64,000 bases of DNA from Siphonodentalium dalli (lineage: Eukaryota; Mollusca; Scaphopoda; Gadilida; Siphonodentaliidae): NCBI GenBank assembly GCA_032622095.1, contig CP136065.1, forward strand, positions 63,967,094-64,031,093, given 5' to 3'. The position numbers were made by a program, and so were the translations under genes. The notes under the pieces are model-generated. The model did not search any database and was not told the DNA's origin. It was given only the letters and a program-made list of their open reading frames with translations. Each line of letters begins with the position of its first letter. Within the stretch, counting starts at the first letter, position 1. Positions 1 to 12,300 of the stretch are shown here, one piece after another.

Positions 1-221
1 TATTGAAACTTCTTGCTCATATTTTAAATTTTGAAAAACAAATTAATTAAAAATTTAATTTGTTTAAAAATTTTAATTAAAAAAATAAGGCCATTATAAC
101 TAGTGCTGAAACGGATATCCGGATGCATGCCGTCATCTTTGATGTTGCGATGTCCGGTAAAACATGTGCACTGACGCCACTGAGTCGTCGGCAAAGATCA
201 ATGTAATCGTTTACGGCCTGG

Positions 222-1151
222 TAGTGTTGAAACGATTAGTGAATTTCAGAGTCGACTAGTCGAGGCCCAAAAGTCGTGTTGCGTCGACTAGTCGGTACCC
301 GATATCAAAACTTTCAAACATAACATTGTACGGAAAATTCATCGTACATGGCGTACACTGATGACTGATGCAATGGCGTTAGAACTATTGCGTTGCACAT
401 TTCCCTGCATACACACCAATTTATTTGGGAAATAATACTGTAAACATCTTGATATTTATCCAACACACTGAATGTAATTATATAATTAGACATGTGGTGG
501 ATAATGATTAGATACACGATCATTTATACAGGTTTTAAATTTAATATCAGTGTTCGAGATTATTTCGTTTAGTCACGTGATCACCAATAAACTGGTGCCG
601 AGCGGTGTCACTATAAAATGTTAATGTTCCGACTAAATACGCCCTATAGTATAGGCTACGTTGTAGAATACGATAGCCAGTTCTTAATGTCAGTATCATT
701 TATATACGGTAGCACCAATGACGTCACCTTAAGCGACCTTCACCCAGCGTCGCATCATAATCCGACGGTGCGAGATCAATGGAAATATACACAGTGTCTG
801 TATCAAAGCGGTCTCGGACAAACTACAAAGCCGCGTCAATCATTGCCATCATGTCTTTGACCTCAAACGACGAGTGAGACCTTGTGTTGTCAATTTCATT
901 CGTCCAATTAATAGTCGGGTCACCGGTCCGTGTGTGTCTATACTAGTAACACTGTCAATTCAGGGTGCCACCAAGCGTTATACTTACCATAACTTACGCG
1001 CAGTTAACACCGTTTATGCCGGAATCGATCTTGAAAACGTTATACATGAAACTAATACACTATATTCCGACTAGTCGACGGCAAAATTCAGAGTCGACGT
1101 TCTGACATTTCAGCGTCGTCTACGACTAGTCGATTAATCGTTTCAACCCTA
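222..1151. mobile_element. hAT-like DNA transposon (inner, non-autonomous)
   Basis: The ends are TAGTGTTGAAACGATTA and its inverse TAATCGTTTCAACCCTA, flanked by the 8-bp duplication CGGCCTGG (214-221 and 1152-1159). Subterminal regions repeat the palindromic word GTCGACTAGTCG in both orientations, a layout like transposase binding sites. The short frames inside (618-860, 874-1074) resemble no transposase, so it probably depended on a related autonomous element. Confidence 0.88.
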
Positions 1152-1797
1152 CGGCCTGGTAATTTGACATTTACTCTCAAACTCACTACATGTAGACGGT
1201 ATCATGGATACTCAAGAAATGCGTAAATCAGATGTCTGGGCGCATTTCAGAAAACAAAAAGAAATTCACAGAATGCGAAATCTGTAGAATTAACCCTATT
1301 TACATACGCATGGTCAATCTTCTAACATTACTGAGTTTGGGTAATCTCAGTGGACGAAGTTCCAATGAACTCGCATCGAAGTGGTGTTGCCATGCAGTCG
1401 GACTCGTTTGCATCATAATGATTAATTCTCAGCATTTGATTGTGTTCTAACAGAAAACACTGTTTTCAGCTGATTTTTAAAATTTTCATAATTTTGTGTT
1501 TATCCGCCGTTGGTCATCCTATGCATCTCAAATCGCTGAAGAATACCTGACTCACATGACCTAATATTCGCCCAGTCCCGCAATGGCTATTATAATGACA
1601 ATATAAAGCTGCCGCGATTTGCATGTACGAAAATATATATAGGTCACGCAATATTCTTCCCAAACGAGAATGACAAAAAGTCGGGCAGCAGTCACGACTG
1701 CAATACAAACAGGTCAAGCATGACGCGTTGCGTCTAATTATAAACAATGCGAGTTTTAGTTCACTGTGTCACCTGAAAAGTTGTCAACACATGGCTT

Positions 1798-2690
1798 TTT
1801 ATACGCCCTTTTGAAAAAAAGGCCGTTTTATAGTATTGGTCTGTCCGTCCGTCCGTGGTATGTGGGTTTATTAGCCGAAAAGTAAGTTCAAGTTCGAATT
1901 TGGGTTCCGCCCGCCAATTTTCACCGGAGTTATGCCCCTTATTTAACGTTTTTTGACTTAGAAAATCCTTGAAATTTGTTGTCCGGATGATAACTTTAGT
2001 ATAGTTCATCGGAATGAATCCAAATTTGGTATATTACTTTCTCCCACCAAAACACAGGTCAAGTTCAAACTTGGGTTCTGTCCGACCATTTTTGGCTGAG
2101 TTATGCCCCTTTTTCGACTCAGAAAATTCAGTTTTTCTTATGTTTTTTGGTTTCCGGATGATAACTTGATTTTGGAATGTTTATACGCAAAACCCGTTTT
2201 TTTGTGGATTACATATATCGAAATACAGCTCAAGTCCGAATTTCGTTTTAATCCGATAATTTTTGCGAGAGTTATGGCCCCTTTTTTTACGTAATTTGAC
2301 TTAGAAAATCCCTGAAATTTGTTGTCCGGATGATAACTTTAGTTAGAGTGAACCGATTTCAATCAAATTTGGTATGTGGGTTTATTAGGAGAAAAGACAG
2401 CTCAAGTTCGAATTTGGGTTCCGTCCGCCAATTTTTACCGGAGTTATGCCCCTTATTTGACGTAATTTGACTTAGAAAATCCCTGAAATTTGTTGTCCGG
2501 ATGATAACTTTACTAGAGCTTATCGGATTCAATGATAATTTGGTATATTACTTTCTCCCACCAAAACACAGGTCAAGTTCAAATTTGAGTTCCGTCCGCC
2601 AATTTTTATCAGAGTTATGCCCCTTTTTTACCAGTTTCCGCCGACCCAAGATAGGGCGTATATTGCACGCCCAGCGTAGCTCTTGTTACC
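1798..2690. repeat. Modular interspersed repeat, copy 1
   Basis: The repeat begins with a short hairpin (TATACGCCCTTTTGAAAAAAAGG) and a (GTCC)n-like tract. It ends GGGCGTATATTGCACGCC..GCTCTTGTTA. Between these are several 150-175 bp modules with recurring phrases: TTGTCCGGATGATAACTTT, AATTTGGTAT, CAAGTTC and GAGTTATGCCCC. It is inserted in the outer hAT-like element. No target duplication was recognised and the transposon class is not assigned. Confidence 0.75.
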
Positions 2691-4531
2691 ATTCGTGTTT
2701 GGTGATTTACATTCGTTTAATACAAGCTAAGTATGTGTAAACATTACGTGAGTTCGCCATGCAGATAATAAATCAAATTATGATGATATATTGGTACGTA
2801 TTATGGTGTAAATAATGAGTGTAAAGTTGAAAATAGGTTGAAAATAGCGGATATCCTGTTATGATCCGGTTACACGCCGCGGTTAACCGGCTACAAAAAT
2901 AGGTCAACCATTTCAGCACTAATTATAACGTCTGTCGGGGTACCCCAAGGCACCACACCAAATTTAGTTGAAATTGGTAAAGGGCTCTGGAAGAAAAATA
3001 GTGAACAGACAGACAGATCCCTGAACTTTTGAATATATCAAAACCATTAATGTGAAAATTATGACAAGTGTCGTGCTAAATGTAATCAAAGATAAATTTA
3101 TAACACCATTGCACAAATATAAATCTCAGTATATTATGATTTGACAACAAAAAAGTTGTTTGAATATAGTCAATTTAACCCTGAATGTATGCATGGGTAT
3201 AAAAATTAGGGTGAAGAAAGATGGCAGCAGAATTTCAATGCAGCCATTGGCCGGCTCAGTCGCTGATTGATCGAAAATATCTGCTAATAATTATTTGATT
3301 GACAGCTGTGGAAAGGTCCATTGGTCACAACGTACCACGCATACCTCAGAGCTTTAATAAGCATGGGCACTAGTATGTAAATTCGTTATCTTCAATGCTT
3401 ATTTATTCGCATGTTATACACTGACCCTTGAGACACCACTGTTGTGAATGAACGTTGTACATTGATTTGCAATACCTTAGTTACACACATGTCAGAGACC
3501 AGCCTAGAGGTTTCAAATTGGGAGAAATCACTTCTCCCTGTTTGGTTATTAGGGAGATGTGGGCTGATGTCAGGGAGAAGTCATAAAAGCTGAAGTTCAA
3601 TTTACACCCTAAGGTCACCCTTCTATGATCCATTAAGTATTATGCAACACAAGAGCCTATTTCTAAAACCATTATAGTGAGTAAGAACACCATTATAATA
3701 AGTAAATATGCTTTATTGTGTTGGGACACATGCATACTGGTATATGAGAGAGGTCACTTCTCCCTTACGCAAAAATATAGAGAAGTGGCACATTTTATGG
3801 AGAAGATGTCTCCCAAGGCACCCGCTGGGCTGGCCCCTGATACATGTACCCAAAAATCATTCACTAAATGATAGTCTTCTTTCGAATACTAATTACAACA
3901 ACATTGCATTTAATTAAATCTGAATTCACAGTGCATTATGATTATTTTTTTTTCTCTAAGAACATGAACATGACCAGTCATCTTGGTCTGTTTTATATGA
4001 AATTTAGATTTGGGAATAAATGCTGAGTCATATCGTGTAACCAAATACCTGTGGCCTGCAAGTTTCGAAACTGGGTAAAATATATTTATAGTTGCACGCC
4101 AGAATTTTTATAATGAAATATTGATAAACTATATTTCCTTCATAAATTAACCTGGGAAAATGGATATTCAATATCTGGTATCTATCCATGTATGTACCTG
4201 TCATGATTCAAGTTATGGATTTCATCAACAATTGACTTTTAAGAGATGATATTTAGTGCATTTTGATGAACTTATGATTTTTTTAGCCCGATATTTAATT
4301 AGAATAGATTACATCTACGTTGTACGGTATATCAAAAATGCATGTTATTGAACCATCTATCAAAAATATTATTCACAGTTTGAGTTAGTCCAAGTTTCCT
4401 TTGGCATAAACCAGCTAGTGTGAAATATACATGGGCTTAAAACAGCATTATCCAAACCTATTTCACAACAGTCAAACAGTCCAAGGAAGCTTGGATTATG
4501 TTTGAGTGTGCTGATGGAAAACAATGAGAAT

Positions 4532-4803
4532 TTACCCTTTAATGGGGTTCATGACGCAAACTGCGCTGGTGCAGCATTAAATATCCTGTGCCAGTGCATT
4601 CTCTTATATATGCAAGTCTCCCATAGGGAACCTCACATATATAAGAGAATGCATGGCTTACAAGGTCAAGGTAATTATTTTTAGGCCATGCATTCTCTTA
4701 TATATGTGAGGCTCCCTATGGTAAACTCACATATATAAGAGAATGCATTGGCACAGGGTTTTGACAAAATTTCAGGAAGCTCCATCATCCATGGAAGGGT
4801 TAA
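4532..4803. mobile_element. Palindromic MITE family 1 (TTAA-type), copy
   Basis: It is bounded by (T)TTACCCTTTAATGG and GGAAGGGTTAA. The inside is a set of inverted copies of GCATTCTCTTATATATG around a short spacer. The CCCTTY..RAAGGG ends with TTAA flanks resemble piggyBac-type target choice. The 5' TTAA is degenerate here. Non-coding. Confidence 0.7.
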
Positions 4804-5954
4804 TGAAATTCCAACCCTCACACTTCTTTTATATTTCTAAACTGAAAATGCAGACATCAGTATCTAAACAGAAAGCAATTTTATTTTGTAATATACATGA
4901 ACATGTATTTTAGAACTCTTAAGCCATACTAGTATGTGCTATTTTTGGTATAAGAATTTTCCTGTGTGAGTTTAGAATTTTGTTTGAAAAAAATTAATAT
5001 ATTCTGGGACTATAGTAGTCCCAGATATATTCAAGAAACACGTACAACCAAATTTTGAAAATATTTAGGAATTCATCACTCTTTGCTGCCTGTCATGACA
5101 TTCAGTCTGTCCAGGCCTCGAAATATAGAATTGCAGGGTATTTCAGCTTGATGCGACATGCTTTTCAGTATGTTATAACAAGTCAGTGGTTATGACAGGA
5201 AGTTATTTGAAGGCATGGATGGAACATAACTGTAACAATTGGTCATATATTGTCGTGAGCTTTTAAACTGTTGTATTTTTAAAAAGTCAATTTTTACAGG
5301 AGACATAAAAAACAACTTATCTCTGGAAATAGAACTGATATCTACCAATGGCTGTGCATGATAATCCTTTATAACACAGTTGTTATACAAGATAAACTTT
5401 CATATTCATATCTCCTGGTTGATGAGAAGAACATGATTTTATGGGTTTTATACGACATTTTAGTTATATGTCTATGACCATAAGATGTCAATTTTTCTGA
5501 TGTTTATACATGTAGCATCGTGTATTGATTGTAAGGTAAATTTTGTTAAAACTCACAAAAAATCTGGGCATTTTAGGAGTGATAATTATTAAGTCGTGAG
5601 ATACATGTACCACATTTAGTTTTTTCTTTTTTTTGCGATTCCTCTTCAAAACAATCCAATCAGAATTATGCTACCAGGAACAGTTTCGAAAATAGAAATT
5701 TTAGAATTAACAATAACATTTCTTGAGAAACCATGATAATACATTCTAGAACATGCTTTTTCCTGAAAATGTCATTTACTGTTCACTTGAAAAATTGACA
5801 AGTTATCTAAGGTACCCGTAGATTCTAAATTTGTTATAAAAAAAAAATCCACATACTAGATTTTAGAGGCCCACCGATGATACGTTATATAGTGACAACA
5901 GTATATTATAAATTGTATATTCTTTTCTTTTACTGTTAAAATCATATTTGTCCA

Positions 5955-6222
5955 TTAACCCTTTCAAGACAGTGCTGGTGCAGGATTAAATACCCTGTGC
6001 CAATGCATTCTCTTGCATGTACATGTATATATGCGAGTCACCCATAGGCAGCCTCGCATATATAAGAATGCACTGGCTTACAAGGTCATGGTAAATATTG
6101 TTTGGCCATTGCATTCTATTATATATGCAAGGCTCCCTATGGGAGGCTCGCATATATAAGAGAATGCATTGGCACAGGGTTTTTGCAAAATTTCAGGAAG
6201 CTCCAGTCATGAAAAGGGTTAA
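5955..6222. mobile_element. Palindromic MITE family 1 (TTAA-type), copy
   Basis: TTAA flanks at 5955-5958 and 6219-6222, with ends CCCTTTCA and TGAAAAGGG. Internally it has alternating inverted units of GCATTCTCTT(...)ATATATGCGAG and GGCTCCCTATGGG. It sits 80 bases upstream of a SAR1 exon, so it lies inside the transcribed intron. Confidence 0.75.
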
Positions 6223-6301
6223 CATTAAGATGTGATAAATTTTACAGAGCAAATGTATCTGTTTCATTATTGTACATGTTAACATTTATATATTTTTGCA
6301 G

Positions 6302-6367
6302 CATCTGAAGAGCTGAGTATGGGTGGTATGCGGTTCACAACATTTGATCTGGGTGGTCATCAGCAAG
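6302..6367 (+). CDS. SAR1: SAR1 gene 1 exon: interswitch and switch II start
   Basis: A 66-nt exon preceded by a T-rich tract ending TTTTTGCAG and followed by GTCAGT. It begins with the last two bases of a split codon (threonine if the previous exon ends in A), then [21 protein letters not shown], and ends with one base of the next codon. This matches the family segment between switch I and switch II. The length and phase equal those of the gene 2 exon at 52544-52609. Confidence 0.95.
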
Positions 6368-9300
6368 GTCAGTGATAAATACTACAAACAGGGTTGATGC
6401 TGCCACTATAATAATGGCCATTTTTTTTAAATGGAAAATGGCAAAAGAAAATCGGAAATCTAATTCAAAAACCCAAATTAATTTTGTTAAGGGGGCGACA
6501 TGAGAATCAAATTTATAGTATCATCATCTGCTAATTGATTAGGTGATACAGGTTAATGGGAACAAAAGGCACTCATGGCATTGAACTATCAAACAATGGG
6601 CCACCAAATGCAGCAAAACAGTAATGAGATTAACACTAATGAATCCTTTGTCTGTTGTAAGACTGAATGATAGATGGTGGCTAGTGATATATTGTAAAGT
6701 AACAATGGTGGGATTAAAGAAGTCGAGACATGGTATTTGAAGGTATGAACATAATTAAATAGAATGTTAGATGTTAAATAAAAAAAAATATTCATTAATT
6801 GTGAGACCAGCAAATGGGGATTTAATTTGGCCAAAAGATTTTACTCTGACTATCAAACTATTGGTTAATTGTAGCTGAAGATGACATACGGTAGCCAACA
6901 TTTTACCTTTTGCAGACAAAAAAATGGTGTTGACCCTGTTCCAATTGTTTTACTTTATCTTTTCGCAAATATTCTTTGGCTCACTCTACAGGCCATGGTT
7001 CAATGGAATTTCCAGTGAAGGTGCCAGTGGAGTTTTTACATTCCTATAAATTCTATTAACTTATTTTACAGCTCGACGAGTTTGGAAAGATTATTTTCCA
7101 GCAGTTGATGGCATTGTATTCTTGATAGATGCATTAGACAGAGACAGGTTTCGTGAAGCGAAAGCTGAATTAGATGTAAGTACATATCTCAAAATATGCC
7201 TTTAGACAATTTTTATCTGAATATCATAAAGGCGGTAAAGGTTGTGACTATGCCTTGAATTTGTGTCGCCGAATGCAAATTATTAAGTTAATCTCCTAAA
7301 GTTTCTTGTAGAGACCCAATCACATGGTTGTATCACATAGAAGAAGGCTGTAATGGAAATGTGGCCTAGGGGTCAAACAAGCTTTGCATATTGACGGGCC
7401 CAAGCCCCATAAATAACCTCGTACTTGTCAAATGCAGGGCCATTTTATCAGCCCTGTAAAACCCACAGCCCCAGTATGGAGGCAAGCCGACTAACGAGAG
7501 ATTAAAGTTCAATCGTGAACAGTAAACAGAAATAAGTTCTACTCAGCAAACTTCTCGAAAACATGTGGTTACAAAATGTCATATGTAGTATAAACATTGG
7601 AAATAAGTTCTTCTGAAAAAATCTGCTCAAAGAATTAAAGTTTGGGCACATTCTTCATTCATGATTTAGTTCAACCAATGCTTGAAATGTGTTTGATTTA
7701 TTATAATTTCTGAACTTGTGATGATTACTTCTTTATGAACGTAACATTTTGAAATGATTGAATGTTATGGCTGATACATGTACAGCGAAAACGTCAAGGT
7801 TGACATCAGGCCAGTTGAAAAATTCTCCACTACATCAATTAAAATTAACCTCGCAGCCTAATTTTGAGTCATATACCCTTGAACTGTATGTATATTCACA
7901 TATTCCTTAAATGTCCCAACAGATACATATAGGCCTATGTAGAAAGATATCCATTTAAATTTTCGTACTCGTCTTGGTAATCTATAATAAACACATACAC
8001 TGTACGCTAAAAGATGATATTCGACATAATGCAAACTCAATTTTTCTCACCATGTGCGTACGTTTCTGTTATCACCTTCTTGTCATTTTATAACAATGTG
8101 TTGTCAATTTAAGTATACCTACCTAAGTTGAATTAAGGCCATATAAAAATGGAACTTCATTTCTCAAGGACCGCTGCATCTTAAAAAACTGTGCGCATTG
8201 GCACTTTTTATTGCCGGCTGATAATAAGCTTACTACCCTACCGCGCATTCCCAATTTTCACTGTTGAGATTGGCAGGATGAAAGCAATGTAGGTATATAG
8301 AGTTATGCCTCTTTGGTGGTAAAAGTACATCGGATTCCGGGTTGCGAGATCGAGCGCACCTCGTTGTTTCCGGTATGAAAAATGGCCACGCTCTTAAATA
8401 ATAAATGTTGCCGTGTTTGAAAAGAAGCTGGGAGCACCTCTTCAACAACTTGTACCATGGACAGTTGTATCATGCCCTAATACACATTCTTTTCAATTCC
8501 TTCTGGAGAAGGTTATTGGCGAAAACAAACTGATAATTCTTACTGAATACCGAGCGGACACTCAGGCGAACAATTCTGAAATCACTTTTCACACTGTTTC
8601 AAGTTCGCGTTTCAAACTTGAAAACATCGGACTTTGATTGTGTTGATGAACAGTTAAATGCCTCTGATGTCGCAACAACGTTCGGATGTTCGGTTGATAC
8701 ATACATATCGAAATAATTATAAAAAAGGATGACATTGATATTACAGTTCCAAATTATGTTGGTGACATTGTGTCAGATTTATGTAAAAAAAAAAAAAAAG
8801 ATTTTGAACTTCTAATAAAGAAGGAAAGTACCGCATTTCCAACATACAACAGCAAACCAAGAAGAGATGATATATCGAGAGACTTAGTGTGTTTCAATGA
8901 AATGAGAACACTTGGATTTAAAAAAAACAGTGTCCAGAGCATTGTCATGAATTTTATTAACACGATCTGCAATGCACTGCACAGTTTATAGACCCTCATG
9001 CCCTCATGTGGATAAATTAGAAGAACGTGCATGCTCTTTGTCAAAATTGTTTGAACATTTCATTGGGTATAATGACCCCAAAAATAAAAAAATAATAAAA
9101 TTTGTCTGCTTCCATATCATTTCTAATTGCATATATAAATTCCTTCCCAAATGAAATATAGTGTCAGACTGACTGGATCCTTTCCCATTTCAGATCTATT
9201 ATCATTTAGCTGCATGTATTCTGTCCACCACCTATAGTAAGGCTTTCCATGTTATATGGATAAGAAATTTGAATAAGGAGTGTTTTGTTATATGGTATTA

Positions 9301-12300
9301 TTAAAATAAAATTATAATAAACAAAAACCTGCCTACCTCATCTGAAAAATTTGAAATAAATAATAACATATACCTGCCTCCCTCATCACTTTTGAAAAAA
9401 ATAATTCCTTGAGAAACAAACACCTTTTTTTATATGGCCTAACTTGTGCCCTGATCATTTTGTATATTTTTATGCGAATAAAATATGTTTAAATGAACAT
9501 GGCTCATTCAAGCTTCCAAATTTTGTGTTTGTAATTTGGAAGGAGGTATAAGATACTTTGACGAAATATTGATATACCGGCTTCATTTGCTTCGAAAATA
9601 TGCTTCATATGCTCTTTCCATCATCAAAGCCATTTTCCACAAAAGTGAAACAAACACTCTTTATTTCTACCATATCAGAAATAGACTAACACGGAACGCT
9701 ATTTTCTTTTCCATTCCGTGCAAATGGCTGTTTTTTGTTTGGGACCCAAACACTCTGTTCAAAGTTGTATTTTTTATGACTTCAATGCATCTTTCTGGGA
9801 CATATAATGCTCATAGAAAGGTAGTTTTTTTATACAAATAAGATATGTTTAAACTGACATTCAAAAGCGAATATTATTAGGTGTATTTTGGAGCGCAAAC
9901 CACCAAGTACATGTACAGGTGAAATTGTGACACTAAAGGAACTACATGTGCATAGAAATCTTACTTCTCCGAGTAATGTTTCTCAAATCATTGCTATTTG
10001 CTGACTATTTCCCAAAGTTTTATAAGATATTTTTATAAAAAAAAGAGCATTTCATAGACCATATATAAATGAAATTCTGCCCCCGTTTAGGTCCCTTCAA
10101 AGAAATCACAGCATTAACTGTATGTCTATATTCATCAAGTTTTATTCTCTTTTTCTCCAGAGTTTATTAACAGATGAGCAAGTAGCAAATGCACCAGTGT
10201 TGATATTAGGAAACAAGATAGACAAACCAGGCGCAGCTAGTGAAGATGAAATCAGACACTTTTTCGGCTTACACGGACAGACGACTGGCAAGGTACAAAA
10301 ATAAACTTATCCCATTAACCTTTCCATGACTGGAGCTTCCTGAAAATATTGTGAAAACCCTGTGCCAATGCATTCTCTTATATATGCAAGTCTTCCATAT
10401 AAACAAAGGAATCAATCAAAGAACATTCATTGTGCCATAATTTTAAATGGCAATTACACAGTACCCTTACAGCAAGTCCACCGTGGCCGAATGGCAGGTA
10501 CATCACAGCTGAATGGCAACTACACTGTGGCCGAACAGCAACTACACTGCGGCCCAACTGCAGTTAGCCTGTGGAACCATGGTGTAGTTGCCACTTGGCC
10601 GCAGAGGCAGTGCTAACTGCACCGCGGTTAAGTGGTCACCAGTTTTGTCAACCTGGGTAGGATCAGGTTGAAGTTCCCAGTTGAAGTTTGTGATGTTCAC
10701 CTATTAGTCACCTCGATTATGCATTTTATCTTCTGCAAATTAGGGAATATGGAAACTGAAAAGAAGGGGAAAAAGTAACTAAAAACAATGTTAATTTGAG
10801 ACAATATATACTTCTCAGAACATGAGGCCCAAGCAGAATAACGAAAATAGCAGTGTGTCACATTACTGCTACTACAAATAACATATGCATGCTATCCATG
10901 CAGTATGACATCACAGTGTACAAATAGTTTTACGATATACGATATAAACCAATATCTCCTTTCGGTTTTGTTTTTATTCCCCGCTTCAAACTGATGTTAC
11001 TGTTAATTCTTGGAAATACTTAATTCAATTCTGGATTCTTCATAGATGCTTTTAGTGTTAAATTAGTTGTCATAATCTCTAATTTTGTGAACGCTGTGTG
11101 AATTATCAATGTGACAGAAAATTTATTGCGCTATTTTTATACGCCCTTTTTGAAAAAAGGTTGTATTATGTTATCAGTCTGTCCATCCGTCTGTCTGTCG
11201 AGCCGTCTGTCCATCCGTCCGTTAACATTTTTGGTTTCCGATCGATAACTCCAGTTTGTATTATTTGATCTGAACCAAAGTTGATATGTGTATTTCCCAG
11301 CTAAAGATACAGGCCAAGTTCGAATATGGGTTCCGTCCAGTTATTTTAAAATGAGTTACGGCCCTTTTTCAACTTAGAATTTGACCAATTTCATAACATT
11401 TTGGTTTCCGACCGATAACTCCAGTTTTGATTATTTGAGCTGAACCAAAGCTGGTATGTGTATTTCCCAGTTAAAACTACAGGCCAAGTTTGAATATAGG
11501 TTCTGTCTAATTATTTTTACATGAGTTATGGCCATTTTTCGACTTAGAATTTGACCACAATTTGCCATTGAAATTAGGGGTATATCAGATTTTCTTCAAA
11601 TGTAAGCTCAAAGTATTATCTTATTTTGCGATAGTACAATTCGAAATGGCTAAATGGCGTATTTTGCCACGCCCTAGCGATGCTCTTGTTAACTATGTGG
11701 CCAATCGACTGCTGAATATGAATTTTGACAATCACCTTATTGGCTGCATCGCTTTACTGATATAAATATTGTGACTGGTTGACTCTGTCTTAATGCTTGG
11801 TGGTTATATTAAATGGAAAACCCAGGTATTTCCATTAAATTCTAACATAAGAACTGGTCTCACTGCTGTTTGAAAAATTGACAACTTTGTTCGAGCCACA
11901 AATGCTAGTTCATCTAAGTCACTTAAGTGTAACCTCACAGGACTGCAATCTAAAATCGAAGGTGCTGAACAAAAATTGTGAATGACAAAAGTAGAATATC
12001 CTCACATTAAAAATCGCAGATGGAGAAATTTGTGGCAGTTATCCACTTGATCGATCACGTGATAGCATGTAACAAGTTTCCACATTACAGATATGAACAA
12101 AATCAACTAACAGAATTTGCCAAAGATTGTGTCTTTGGTGAGTTAGTTTTTTAATGGATTTTTTATATCAGACACCATGACGGTGTGTTGCCGACGAGCT
12201 GATTTTCGTAGCAGAAATCTAATATGCTTGAAACGCACGATTTGGCTGCGATTTTGAAGCGAGCATGACGTGAGCATGCGCAGTACTACTACCCACATAG

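Larger units (their letters stand above)
101..2921. mobile_element. hAT-like DNA transposon (outer, non-autonomous)
   Basis: The 5' end is TAGTGCTGAAACGG and the 3' end is the imperfect inverse CCATTTCAGCACTA. Both are flanked by the same 8-bp direct repeat ATTATAAC (93-100 and 2922-2929). An 8-bp target duplication with a TAG-type terminus is the hAT signature. No transposase reading frame is visible. The element carries two younger insertions: a second hAT-like element and a modular repeat. Confidence 0.85.
2930..6301. other. Non-coding sequence upstream of the first visible SAR1 exon
   Basis: Apart from two family 1 MITEs, nothing coding is seen. It is presumably intron of gene 1, since the preceding exons are missing. 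Around 3510-3830 the word GGGAGAAGT and its inverse recur several times in a locally repetitive patch. No Walker A coding sequence (LGLDNAGK) was found. Confidence 0.5.

Noticed and set aside
4560-4770. CRISPR-like regularly spaced repeats (GCATTCTCTTATATATG)
   Set aside because: The repeats alternate in orientation and belong to a palindromic MITE found at many sites; the host is a eukaryote.
1-6301. Search for the missing N-terminal exons of SAR1 gene 1
   Set aside because: No segment encoding a GLDNAGK-type Walker A or a hydrophobic start helix with proper splice sites was found, so none is annotated.
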